From the NCBI GenBank assembly GCA_041645435.1, contig JBAZQB010000005.1:186001-250000 (forward strand): 64,000 bases of DNA, written 5' to 3'. Position numbers and translations under genes: made by a program. The notes under the pieces were generated by a model that was given only the letters and a program-made list of their open reading frames with translations, searched no databases and was not told the DNA's origin. Positions 45,307-54,165 of this stretch are shown here, piece by piece (position 1 is the first letter of the stretch; each line of letters begins with the position of its first letter). The stretch is from Methanoregula sp. (GTDB lineage Archaea; Halobacteriota; Methanomicrobia; Methanomicrobiales; Methanospirillaceae).

Positions 45307-46434
45307 GTGAATTGGAAAATACCGCTCTTTAAAATGTATTGGGATGAGGATGACATATCACTGGTGAATAATGCAATACGATCCGGTATGAATTGGGCTG
45401 CTGGCCCGCTTATTTCGGAATTTGAACAAAAAATTGCAGAATACATAGGATCAAAATATTGCCTCACGTTTAATTCCGGGACCTCCGCATTACATGCAGC
45501 ACTCCTTGCCCATGGTATAAAACCCAACGATGAAGTGATTGTTCCTTCCTTTACCTTTATCGCTACTGCCAATGTACCCCAGTTTGTCGGCGCTAAACCG
45601 GTCTTTGCGGATATCGAGCGAGAAACATTCGGACTCTCTCCGGAAAGTGTAGAAGAAAAAATTTCTAAAAAAACCCGTGCGATCCTTCCGGTTCACTATG
45701 GTGGATGCCCCTGTAAAATAAAGGAACTCAGGGAGATTGCTGATGAACACGATATTCTTCTTATTGAAGACGCAGCAGAGGCGTTTGGTGCGGATATTGA
45801 TGGGAAGATGATCGGTACATTTGGCGATTCAGCAATGATGAGTTTTTGCCAGAACAAAATCATCACCACGGGAGAAAGCGGAGCAATGGTTACGGATTCA
45901 AGAGATCTCTATGAGAAGATGAAACTGATTCGGTCCCATGGCCGGCTTGAAACTGCAGATTATTTCTCCACTACGGCAACCATGGATTATATTTCACTTG
46001 GATATAACTTCAGGATCTCAAATATTACCGCAGCGCTTGGGTTGGCCCAGATGAAAAAAGTTGATGCACTCATTGCCATGCGCAGGGCAGATGCCTCGTA
46101 TTACAGAGATCAACTGCAGAAAAAGGTACCCGTATGCAAAATTATCGAATCACCTCTCCACTACCACTCAGTTTACCAGTTATTTTCTATTTTGGTCGAA
46201 AAACGGGATGAGCTGATACATTACCTGGAAAAACAGGGAATTATGACAAAAGTCTATTTCTCCCCGGTCCACCAGACTCATTTTTATAAAAATGTCCTGA
46301 AATACCAGGATATTTTGCCGGTTACCGAACAGGTTGCCAGTGAGATCATCAGCCTGCCGTTCTACCCGGGAATTACGCGAGGGGAAATTAATTATGTCAT
46401 TAATGAGATTGAGAAATTCTATGGGGGTAATTGA
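45307..46434 (+). CDS. DegT/DnrJ/EryC1/StrS-family sugar aminotransferase
   Basis: A 375-residue PLP enzyme. SGMNWAAGPLISEFEQKIA and FNSGTSALHAALLAHG bind the cofactor phosphate, IEDAAEAFGADIDG stacks on the ring, and the Schiff-base Lys is in SFCQNKIITTGESGA. FRISNITAALGLAQM is the family C-terminal signature. It adds an amine to a 4-keto (or 3-keto) nucleotide sugar made by the LegB-like dehydratase that follows. GTG 45307 has AGGTG six bases upstream and is preferred over GTG 45298. It may be the LegC equivalent, but its N-terminus is not typical of LegC. Confidence 0.88.
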   Translation: MNWKIPLFKMYWDEDDISLVNNAIRSGMNWAAGPLISEFEQKIAEYIGSKYCLTFNSGTSALHAALLAHGIKPNDEVIVPSFTFIATANVPQFVGAKPVFADIERETFGLSPESVEEKISKKTRAILPVHYGGCPCKIKELREIADEHDILLIEDAAEAFGADIDGKMIGTFGDSAMMSFCQNKIITTGESGAMVTDSRDLYEKMKLIRSHGRLETADYFSTTATMDYISLGYNFRISNITAALGLAQMKKVDALIAMRRADASYYRDQLQKKVPVCKIIESPLHYHSVYQLFSILVEKRDELIHYLEKQGIMTKVYFSPVHQTHFYKNVLKYQDILPVTEQVASEIISLPFYPGITRGEINYVINEIEKFYGGN

Positions 46435-46436
46435 GG

Positions 46437-47453
46437 ATGAAACAGTATTATGAGGGCAAGAAGATCCTCGTCACAGGTGGTGTGGGGTCTATTGGAAGTC
46501 AATTGGTAAGAAAATTACTGGCATTCGATCCTGCAATAATCAGGATTTTTGATAATAATGAAACCGGTTTGTTCGATCTTGAAGAGGAATTGAGTTCAAT
46601 TAAAATCAGAACCCTTATCGGAGATATAAGGGATAAGGATCGCCTTACCCTGGCCATGGATGGAATTGATATCGTATTTCATACGTCGGCCTTAAAACAC
46701 GTTCCCCTCTGTGAATATAATCCATTCGACGCGGTCAAAACCAATGTCCTCGGAACGCAAAATGTTCTTGAAGCAGCGTTATTAAATGGAGTTGAGAAGG
46801 TTATCAATATCAGTACGGATAAGGCAGTGAGCCCCACGAATGTGATGGGCGCAACAAAATTGCTTGCCGAGCGTCTTACAATATCCGCAAATTATTATAG
46901 TGGAAATAATAGAACCGTTTTTTCAAGTGTCCGGTTTGGGAATGTATTAAATTCGAGAGGATCGGTCATCCCCTTGTTCAAAAAGCAAATTAAAAAGGGC
47001 GGTCCTGTAACAATTACTGACAAACAAATGACCCGGTTTTTTATGGATATCCCTGCTGCGGTCAACCTGATTCTGACTGCCGGGGAAATCGCAAAAGGAA
47101 GGGAGATTTTTATTCTCAAGATGCCCGCTATTAGAATAATTGATCTTGCTCAAGTGTTAATCGAAAAATTTGCTCATGAGTTCGGTTATAAACCGGAGGA
47201 TATCTCTCTGGAATTTATTGGAAAGCGCAATGGTGAGAAATTATATGAAGATCTCATGGCTGAAGAGGAAGCAGAACGGACATACGAACGAAACGACATG
47301 TTTCTGATTATACCTCATACATTGTCATTAGAAGATCCGTTGGATCCTGCTATAACTAAAGGTTTTAAAAAGACTAAAAAAGGCAGTTTCTCATCAAAGG
47401 ATGCGCCCCTTATGAATAAGGATGAATTACGGAGAATATTACAAGGTATGTAA
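46437..47453 (+). CDS. Nucleotide-sugar 4,6-dehydratase (LegB/PglF/CapD-like)
   Basis: A 338-residue soluble dehydratase: ILVTGGVGSIGSQLVRKLL, HTSALKHVPLCEYNPFDA, then ISTDKAVSPTNVMGATKLLAE. The usual YxxxK Tyr is Met (VMGATK), as in the WbpM/PglF/CapD branch that makes UDP-4-keto-6-deoxy-GlcNAc with retention. FGNVLNSRGSVIPLF and ITDKQMTRFFMDIP are further family marks. It lacks the membrane domain of WbpM, as does LegB. ATG 46437 is preferred over TTG 46431. It probably performs the first step of the legionaminic-like pathway. Confidence 0.9.
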   Translation: MKQYYEGKKILVTGGVGSIGSQLVRKLLAFDPAIIRIFDNNETGLFDLEEELSSIKIRTLIGDIRDKDRLTLAMDGIDIVFHTSALKHVPLCEYNPFDAVKTNVLGTQNVLEAALLNGVEKVINISTDKAVSPTNVMGATKLLAERLTISANYYSGNNRTVFSSVRFGNVLNSRGSVIPLFKKQIKKGGPVTITDKQMTRFFMDIPAAVNLILTAGEIAKGREIFILKMPAIRIIDLAQVLIEKFAHEFGYKPEDISLEFIGKRNGEKLYEDLMAEEEAERTYERNDMFLIIPHTLSLEDPLDPAITKGFKKTKKGSFSSKDAPLMNKDELRRILQGM

Positions 47454-47478
47454 CAGGGAGATGAATTTTTTTGTTATA

Positions 47479-47588
47479 GGAGTTACGCAAAATACGATGA
47501 TGCATCAGGATTAGACAATCCAGGATTTTTATTATTTTGGAAATGTCAATAAAATTCAATTGTCGAAACAGTTGAACGGCGTAAGTCC
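47479..47588 (-). mobile_element. 110-bp MITE-like element, copy 2
   Basis: Starts GGAGTTACGC and ends GCGTAAGTCC, terminal inverted repeats. It is the reverse complement of copy 1 (33979-34088) with five differences in 110 bases. TA lies at both flanks (ATA before, TAT after), in keeping with a TA target-site duplication as made by IS630/Tc1-type transposases. It sits in the gap between the convergent dehydratase and SDR genes. Confidence 0.78.
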
Positions 47589-47632
47589 TATGTTACTGTA
47601 GATTTTTTAGAGGAGAATAATAAAAAAATGAT

Positions 47633-48436
47633 TTACCAAACCGTAAATCCGCCATCAAGAACAAGATTATGACCGGTGACATAAGATGACAAATCACTTG
47701 CAAGGTACATTGCAGCACCTTTTATGTCCTCCTCTATTGCCATTCGCTGCAAAGGGGTTTTTTTCACGTATTTTGAATGAAATGACTCATTTTGATTTCT
47801 GTAAACCCCTCCCAAGGTTATAGCATTTGAACGCACATGCGGAGCTAGTACCGTGGCCAGCCATCGCGTCAGCTGAATAAGTCCCCCCTTACTCGCAGCA
47901 TATGCTGCAGGATTCCCCATGGATGTGCCATCATAGATATGCATATCCGGGCCTTGTATACCGTAAATTGAACTGATGTTAATTATTGAACCATGACGTG
48001 ATTGGATCAGGGCTTGAGAACAGGCTTGGGTTAGAATAAACGGAACAGTAAGATTTACTTCAAGTGCTAACCTCCACGTATCAGCATCCTGCTCCTGAAA
48101 TTTCACTCCCCATCCTTTCAATGATGAAGTACCGACAAGCGCTGCACAATTCACTAAAATATCAAGAGACCCGAATTTTTTTAAGACAATTTTTGGAATA
48201 TCTCGCAGTTTTTTTTCATCGGTCAGATCCATAACGATAGAAAGAGAGTCCACATCATAATCCCGCATGATCTGTTCACATTTTTCATTACATGATTCCT
48301 TATTGCAATCAATAATGACAATACGAGCACCATTTTCTGCTAATGCATCGCAGATTGCAGAACCGATATGTCCTGCACCCCCGGTAACAATGGCTACACG
48401 GCCAGACAAATCCATCAATTCTTTTACTAATTTCAT
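47633..48436 (-). CDS. Short-chain dehydrogenase (PtmA-like)
   Basis: A 267-residue classical SDR: TGGAGHIGSAICDALAENGA, the INISSIYGIQGPD active-site Ser, and YAASKGGLIQL (YxxxK), ending in a LVLDGGFTVW tail. The insertion between Ser and Tyr (MHIYDGTSMGNPA) is typical of SDRs found next to nonulosonate CMP-synthetases, such as PtmA. ATG 48436 is preceded by GGTGA at the right distance. The GTG at 48445 would overlap the synthetase gene. It probably reduces a keto group on the sugar or its precursor. Confidence 0.87.
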   Translation of the reverse strand: MKLVKELMDLSGRVAIVTGGAGHIGSAICDALAENGARIVIIDCNKESCNEKCEQIMRDYDVDSLSIVMDLTDEKKLRDIPKIVLKKFGSLDILVNCAALVGTSSLKGWGVKFQEQDADTWRLALEVNLTVPFILTQACSQALIQSRHGSIINISSIYGIQGPDMHIYDGTSMGNPAAYAASKGGLIQLTRWLATVLAPHVRSNAITLGGVYRNQNESFHSKYVKKTPLQRMAIEEDIKGAAMYLASDLSSYVTGHNLVLDGGFTVW

Positions 48437-48437
48437 T

Positions 48438-49157
48438 TCATTCACCGGTGTGTTTATTTGTTTTTTTTCTCATAAGAAATTCTGCGATTGCAAAATCAAG
48501 TTCCGTATCAATGTCCAATGCCCGTTCCGGAGGAATCTCGACAGCCAAAACCTTTCCCTCAAAAATACTCTTTGTATTCATAACGAATTCGGGCCGGGCA
48601 GCATATGCGACTGTTGTCATATCGTATACCGCAGGGGCGTCCTGTCGACAGTGCATTACTTTTTCCAGCGGAATCACGAGGTGGGCATATCCCATTTCAT
48701 CACATCTCACCATATTAAAGTACGGGCTTCTTTCTGCTTTTTTTATTGTAACTACAATATCTGCTTCGTTATTAAGGAGTTTAGTTATACAAGCATCGAT
48801 GTCTTCAGTTGAGCGGAGGGGAGCAGTCGTTGGAATGCTTACAAAAACGTCAATTTTTTCATTTGTTTCACATTCTATCATTTTTATTGCATGTTGCCAG
48901 GATAGCCATTCCGGAGATGTATCCCCGGCAAGTTCGTAGGGCCTCATGAACGGAACATCTGCACCATACTCTTTGGCAATTTTTGCAATTTCATGATCAT
49001 CGGTAGAGACAATAATCCTGTTGATATACTTGCTATTTAGAGCGGTCTGGATGGCATAAGCTATGAGGGGTTTTCCGGCTAAATGGCGGATATTTTTTCG
49101 CGGAACCCCCTTAGATCCCCCCCTGGCAAAAATAAATCCTACTATATTCTGTGTCAT
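48438..49157 (-). CDS. CMP-nonulosonic acid synthetase (NeuA/LegF-like)
   Basis: A 239-residue cytidylyltransferase. FARGGSKGVPRKNIRHLAGK is the N-terminal CTP-binding loop. IVSTDDHEIAKIAKEYGADV, PTTAPLRSTEDIDACI and the C-terminal DIDTELDFAIAEFLM are diagnostic of the NeuA/LegF/PseF group. It would activate the product of the NeuB-type synthase with CTP. Its start overlaps the oxidoreductase stop by 4 bases, and the SDR follows directly, so the three are one transcript. Confidence 0.92.
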   Translation of the reverse strand: MTQNIVGFIFARGGSKGVPRKNIRHLAGKPLIAYAIQTALNSKYINRIIVSTDDHEIAKIAKEYGADVPFMRPYELAGDTSPEWLSWQHAIKMIECETNEKIDVFVSIPTTAPLRSTEDIDACITKLLNNEADIVVTIKKAERSPYFNMVRCDEMGYAHLVIPLEKVMHCRQDAPAVYDMTTVAYAARPEFVMNTKSIFEGKVLAVEIPPERALDIDTELDFAIAEFLMRKKTNKHTGE

Positions 49158-50149
49158 ACTATCACATTCCTTTGTTCTTTGGATGATTCCAATGCGGCAA
49201 GTGCAATTTCCAAAACTCGTTTGCCTTCAAATCCGTTAATTAATGGATCTTTACGGCTATTTACACATTCAAAAAAATGTTGTATTTCTGTTAAATACAT
49301 TTCATTACGGTCTATTTTTTCACCGGGATGCAATACTGACCATTCATTATTTTTTGTGGAGAACATGGTAACCAAATCTGTCGTTCCATCCCATTTTAAT
49401 AAACCTTCACTTCCTACAACATGGCAATATCGGGTTGGGAATCTTTGAACCATATCGAGATGTATGTTTCCAATTGCATTGTTTGAAAATTTTAAAATGA
49501 TATCTGCAGAATCTTCTACATCAATTTCGAGATCACTTAACTGATCTACCTGTGCAGAAACTGATTTTACCTCTCCAAAAAGCCATCTGGCATAGTCTAA
49601 TTCATGACTTAATTCTAATACTGCACCACCACCCAGTTCTTTCTGTGCGCTCACTGACTGTCGATAATCCTTACCCGGGCGCCAATCAGGCAGATATTGT
49701 CCCACTTCAGCATGTATCCCAATGGGATTTCCAATTGCGCCTTCGCTGATTTTTTGTTTCAATAGTTGTAGTGGACGGTGAAATCTCATATTATATCCAA
49801 CCATTATGACAATTTTTTGAGATTTTCCGATGCGTAAAAAATTTTCAACATCGACTAAATTTGATGAGATCGGTTTTTCGATAAATAAATCGATTCCTTC
49901 TTGGGCGAGCATTATTGCAATAGATATATGTAGTGATGATGGACAGGTAATGAAGGCAACATCCGGTTTTTCACGAATTGCTTCGTCAAAGGAATATGCG
50001 ACCTTATTAACATCATTTATATTCTCCCTCAATTCATTTTTTTTTGATTGAAGATGCCATACGATAATTTCTGCACTTGGATCATTTTTTTTAATATTCG
50101 ACAAATGTCGTCTGCCAATACTTCCTAGGCCCACTAACAGTACTCTCAA
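49154..50149 (-). CDS. Gfo/Idh/MocA-family oxidoreductase
   Basis: A 331-residue NAD(P)-dependent sugar oxidoreductase. VLLVGLGSIGRRHLSNIKK is the Rossmann motif, DLFIEKPISSNL carries the conserved EKP, and GGGAVLELSHELDYARWLFGE is the C-terminal catalytic region. The start is TTG 50149, supported by GGAG nine bases upstream. No ATG lies nearby. This family is common in nonulosonate clusters beside PtmA- and LegF-like genes. It may oxidise a nucleotide sugar at C3 or supply a keto intermediate. Confidence 0.88.
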   Translation of the reverse strand: MRVLLVGLGSIGRRHLSNIKKNDPSAEIIVWHLQSKKNELRENINDVNKVAYSFDEAIREKPDVAFITCPSSLHISIAIMLAQEGIDLFIEKPISSNLVDVENFLRIGKSQKIVIMVGYNMRFHRPLQLLKQKISEGAIGNPIGIHAEVGQYLPDWRPGKDYRQSVSAQKELGGGAVLELSHELDYARWLFGEVKSVSAQVDQLSDLEIDVEDSADIILKFSNNAIGNIHLDMVQRFPTRYCHVVGSEGLLKWDGTTDLVTMFSTKNNEWSVLHPGEKIDRNEMYLTEIQHFFECVNSRKDPLINGFEGKRVLEIALAALESSKEQRNVIV

Positions 50150-50460
50150 TGTAAAAACTCCGTTGATATATTATTACACGTTGATATGGGGAACCTTAAT
50201 TATAATTGATAGCGCTACCTGGATAAACCTAATATCCCGGCTTGCAGATTTCTTAATTTGTTCCTGTTTTTTTAATGACACATCAAAATAAAGAGACAAT
50301 GTATATTAGATCTTTCGGTCATGAGTACAATCCTATTGAATTAGGATTTCTACAGAGCACTATAATTGAGAATTTCCGTAAATTGACATATCCACAAATC
50401 CAATGTAATACCAGTAATCATTTGTAGATTTTATGATATAAACAAAAAGGGAAAATAATT
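50150..50460. other. Intergenic region with a possible 42-residue ORF
   Basis: Divergent promoters are expected here. A small plus-strand ORF, ATG 50299 to TAG 50425 (MYIRSFGHEYNPIELGFL...), has a weak upstream AAAGAG and no known relative. GATATAAAC at about 50433 is about 25 bases before ATG 50461 and could be a TATA box giving a near-leaderless mRNA for that gene. Nothing else was recognised. Confidence 0.35.
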
Positions 50461-51684
50461 ATGAAAAGATTAGTTCACTTATTAAATTTATTAATTGATA
50501 AGAAAATATCATTGAAAAACCCAAAGAAATCAGATGTTTTAATCTGGGATGCTGAGAACATCGATATTCTCAGTATACACACCTTATATGGAATAGATCA
50601 TACAATACTCCCTGTCCGAGGAGAAGTGGTTTATTATAGCCCACAAATCATAATTAAAATCCTGAAAATATTCATAAGTTCAATTTTTAACAATCTATTA
50701 TCACGGGAAGAGATGATAGATACAGGGCAAAGCAGTGTGCATTCTCTTGCATGCATTCAGTACATTAACCCAAAAGTAGTGTTGACCTTTAATGATAATA
50801 ACGCTACTTTTTATTGGCTATCGAGTAAATTCCCCCAAGCCACTTTTTATGCGATACAGAATGGAAATAGAGTATTCAATGACACCTTAGAATATTCGCC
50901 ATATGATCTTGAGAGAGACGAACTAGCATTATCCTTTATGAATAAATTAAATCCGAGTACACATTTGATAGTCTATGGAGAGCACGAAATATCTTTTTAT
51001 AAAAAAAATCATGCCTGTATCGGAACATACTATCCCATTGGTTCATTGAAAGGATCTCACTATAGATACAAGGTTATAGGACATTTGCCAAAAAATGAAT
51101 TTACCTTATGTCTCGTATCACCGTATCGGAAGGCTTTAATGGAGGGGTTACTTTTCCCCAATTTAAAACAATCCATGGTTATAATTATTGATTATATCAA
51201 TCAATTTATTCAAGAAACAGGTTCAAGATTATGCATAGCATTAGCTAGTGAAACCCAAGAGGAGTATGATTATTTTCTAAATAAATTCGGTAATGAAATT
51301 ACAATAATTAAACAAAATAGAGAACTATTTTCTACATATGAAGCCATGAGTAAAAGTGAAGTGATACTATCAACTCACTCAACAGCAGTAATTGAAGCAT
51401 TCGGCTGGGGGAAAAAGGTATTATTTTGTAACTATTCGGGCGATCCCTTTTTAGATCACACATTTTCCGATATTTGTAATACCAATATCATTGATTATAC
51501 CTGTTTCAAAAATAAACTTCAATTTTTGCTCGATATGGATGCAGGACTTTACTCGGATATGACGAGGAATGCCCAAAAACATATGATGAATTATAATCCA
51601 GATATTCCTGCCACGTTATTTCTGCGAAAACTTGTATTGCAGGATTTGACACCGCCCAACAAAAGCAATATCTTGACTAAATAA
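50461..51684 (+). CDS. Predicted surface-glycan GT-B-like protein, unknown
   Basis: A 407-residue AT-rich gene. The protein begins MKRLVHLLNLLIDKKISLKN. The segments PKVVLTFNDNNATFYWLSS, TFYAIQNGNRVF and SKSEVILSTHSTAVIEAFGWG suggest a GT-B-like fold related to CDP-glycerol or capsule transferases. In those, an STHSTAVIEA-type segment binds the donor phosphate. Similar proteins are typically found in archaeal and bacterial surface-carbohydrate loci. Specificity is unknown. It shares its general style with the proteins at 19009 and 30029. Confidence 0.6.
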   Translation: MKRLVHLLNLLIDKKISLKNPKKSDVLIWDAENIDILSIHTLYGIDHTILPVRGEVVYYSPQIIIKILKIFISSIFNNLLSREEMIDTGQSSVHSLACIQYINPKVVLTFNDNNATFYWLSSKFPQATFYAIQNGNRVFNDTLEYSPYDLERDELALSFMNKLNPSTHLIVYGEHEISFYKKNHACIGTYYPIGSLKGSHYRYKVIGHLPKNEFTLCLVSPYRKALMEGLLFPNLKQSMVIIIDYINQFIQETGSRLCIALASETQEEYDYFLNKFGNEITIIKQNRELFSTYEAMSKSEVILSTHSTAVIEAFGWGKKVLFCNYSGDPFLDHTFSDICNTNIIDYTCFKNKLQFLLDMDAGLYSDMTRNAQKHMMNYNPDIPATLFLRKLVLQDLTPPNKSNILTK

Positions 51685-51775
51685 AAAAGAACTGTTAATA
51701 AACCCTGAAAGAGGGACTGTTGGATTAATCGATGGGCAGTCTCCCCAGATTTCTACGATTACGTCCGCCTCATTA

Positions 51776-51790
51776 GCATGCTCAGCATGC
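51776..51790. repeat. Short palindrome between convergent genes
   Basis: GCATGCTCAGCATGC is a perfect 7-base inverted repeat around a single C. It lies in the 123-base gap between the GT-like gene and the convergent radical SAM gene, where it could help end transcription. It could also be chance. Confidence 0.3.
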
Positions 51791-51807
51791 ATTCACCATT
51801 ACTTTAG

Positions 51808-53841
51808 TTATGATGCAGGTTTACATATTTTCCAAAGATCCTGCACTGGATAGTCAATCAGCATTCTGCCAAGCATGAATGTCTTATCCGTACCATAGAT
51901 TTTGGACGACTGAACAAAAATATTATTCATTCTTATAAAATCATAACCAATTTGATATTTAGTAGTCTTTTTGTAAGTTACCAGAGGTTTTAAGATTGAT
52001 CCTGCCTCATACCATGAATTAACATCAAATGGCAGACTAAGTAGTTTTACTGATTTCCAATCGAATTTATTGTCAAGTAATTCCCCGATATTTCTCGTTG
52101 CAATCATCCATTCCTTTGCTGCACCAACCGCCTCGACCATTTCATCCGTTAACGGATGATTTGTAATAAGGGGGAGTGTATGGAACGCCAGATCTAATGA
52201 TTCAGGAAATTTTTCAAGACGAGCTTTAGTGAGATATTTCCGAAGGAGATTATCTCCCAGTTCCCCAATAAGGAGTCTTTTATAATTTTTCTCATTTGAA
52301 TAAAAAGCTTTAAGATCTTCAGGACTTTCCCATAATTCCGATTTCACCTCTTCCAGATATTCGAAATACAAATCAGATAATCCGGTTTTACCGTTTTTTA
52401 TCAGATCCCAGAGGAAGAGGATGGAATCAGACATTAAAGCACCGGATTCAGTGATTAAACGGAATACCACATCATATTGCTTATGAGAATATAACGACAT
52501 GATAAAACATAAACCACGGATGTCACAGTATTCATCAAATGTTATTGTATCAGTCCCGACACAGACTTCCTCAATTTCAAAGCATTTCTGCTGGTCATAT
52601 TCGCCAAATTGACGCGGTATCAGCCTGAATTTTGTGACCATCTTATGTTTATTCCTAGTCTCTTGCGATGCAATGTCCGTCCCTTTCAATAACATGAGGG
52701 TAAATGGTAATATCTCAACACCGTTGTCGATAACAAATTTCATTCCCTCAATAAAGGATTCCTTTGTCTCGTATGGAAGGGGAACGATCAGTTCTGTTAC
52801 TGTCCTCATCCCGCGTTTTTTTATTTCAGCCTGAAGGTTTATAAAAGCATCAAAGGGGGGATTTTTTCGTTTAATTGCTGACAGTGTTTTTGGATTCGTT
52901 GATTGCAACGAGCATGAAATAGGAAGCTTGGAATTTAATTTTTCGGACACTCTGAAAATCCTGTCATAATTGGATTTCCCTGTGGATGCATCAAATGTAT
53001 TAGGCCAATTATATTTTTCCCTTATTTTTCTTAGGGATTCGGCAATTTCTTCATCGCGTTCATACATACCAAAATTCGAATCGACAATTGAAAGAAATAC
53101 GAGTGGATATTTGTGCATACGGGCTGCAATATATTCCAGTTCCAGATTTATTCGTTCAAGATCGTAGGTTCTCGGTTTCTGGGGATTCTGTGCTCCTGCC
53201 CAGCAATATGAACAGGTGAAAGGGCAACCTCGTGTCGTTTGTATAGAGGGGGAATACTCTCCTGTGAACCATTGATCCATTATGCCAGCGATATAGGGGG
53301 AAGGGACAATATTTAAATCTTGAATTTGTTCATAATTTCCTTTGACAAGTTCCCCATTTGAAGGATTGATTGACATCATATTTTCATGGGGCACGCTTTT
53401 TAATAGATCCAGCGAGACATTCTCGAGAATTTTCTCTAATAAATTAGAAAAAGCAATCTCCCCTTCTGCATAACAATAAAAATCTATTTCTGGTCGATTA
53501 ACCAAATATTCTTTACACTCTTTTAAATCGCTGGGAAACTCAGGCCCCCCAGCAATACAAATAACTGACGGATTAATTTTTTTTGCATTTTTAAACACTA
53601 AACGGTTTAATTCACTATTCCAACAATAATTAGTTAACCCAACAACATCGGGTTGAATACGAGAAATTTCTTGAAAAATCGCATCTGGATCATCAAATAA
53701 CTGAATATTAAACCGATTTCCAAAACGTGATTGAGCATAAGCGGCAATAAGTCCAATACCTAATGGCATGTAGGTATTTTGCCTTCCAATTGTGTGATGA
53801 TTGATATAACCCAAAATGACTTTTTTTTCTTTATTTTTCAT
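51808..53841 (-). CDS. Large B12-binding radical SAM protein, copy 2
   Basis: A 677-residue paralogue of the protein at 31516-33558. It has the same layout: a cobalamin-binding-like N-terminus (LGIGLIAAYAQSRF, CYAEGEIAFSNLLEK), the radical SAM motif TTRGCPFTCSYCWAGAQ, and the same long C-terminal domain ending YPVQDLWKICKPAS. Residues ~115-200 are almost identical to copy 1, while the region after the motif and the C-terminus differ at many places. GGAGAT precedes the start as in copy 1. In CYAEGE the Gly of CYGEGE is Ala. Function is unknown. Confidence 0.85.
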   Translation of the reverse strand: MKNKEKKVILGYINHHTIGRQNTYMPLGIGLIAAYAQSRFGNRFNIQLFDDPDAIFQEISRIQPDVVGLTNYCWNSELNRLVFKNAKKINPSVICIAGGPEFPSDLKECKEYLVNRPEIDFYCYAEGEIAFSNLLEKILENVSLDLLKSVPHENMMSINPSNGELVKGNYEQIQDLNIVPSPYIAGIMDQWFTGEYSPSIQTTRGCPFTCSYCWAGAQNPQKPRTYDLERINLELEYIAARMHKYPLVFLSIVDSNFGMYERDEEIAESLRKIREKYNWPNTFDASTGKSNYDRIFRVSEKLNSKLPISCSLQSTNPKTLSAIKRKNPPFDAFINLQAEIKKRGMRTVTELIVPLPYETKESFIEGMKFVIDNGVEILPFTLMLLKGTDIASQETRNKHKMVTKFRLIPRQFGEYDQQKCFEIEEVCVGTDTITFDEYCDIRGLCFIMSLYSHKQYDVVFRLITESGALMSDSILFLWDLIKNGKTGLSDLYFEYLEEVKSELWESPEDLKAFYSNEKNYKRLLIGELGDNLLRKYLTKARLEKFPESLDLAFHTLPLITNHPLTDEMVEAVGAAKEWMIATRNIGELLDNKFDWKSVKLLSLPFDVNSWYEAGSILKPLVTYKKTTKYQIGYDFIRMNNIFVQSSKIYGTDKTFMLGRMLIDYPVQDLWKICKPAS

Positions 53842-54165
53842 TTTAAATCTCCACTAATAATTTTTTTGATGGGTCCTGTTAAGATAAACAGATGAATTCG
53901 GCTACCTTGATTTAAATCTATTAAATATACATAATGATTAATTATAAACACATCGAAACAGTTCAAAAAGAGATCTCATTCGTTGAGTGTTCGAAGTTAT
54001 TATCGAATTAACGAAACATAGATACTCATGCAGCATATTGTTTCTTTCTGTTGATCTCACCATAGCATGAGCAGAGTCTACGATCTTTACTTTAAATAAA
54101 TCGTTTGGGGAATGGGGTGAGATATTCAAAGACCCTTTGATGGTCATTATTAAGGAATCCCCGAT
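53842..54165. other. Intergenic region upstream of radical SAM copy 2
   Basis: The first ~100 bases (53842-53940) resemble the region before copy 1 (33559-33660), so the duplication included the promoter. The remaining AT-rich stretch contains no credible gene. A 69-residue minus-strand ORF (53938-54147) has no recognisable features. Confidence 0.4.
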
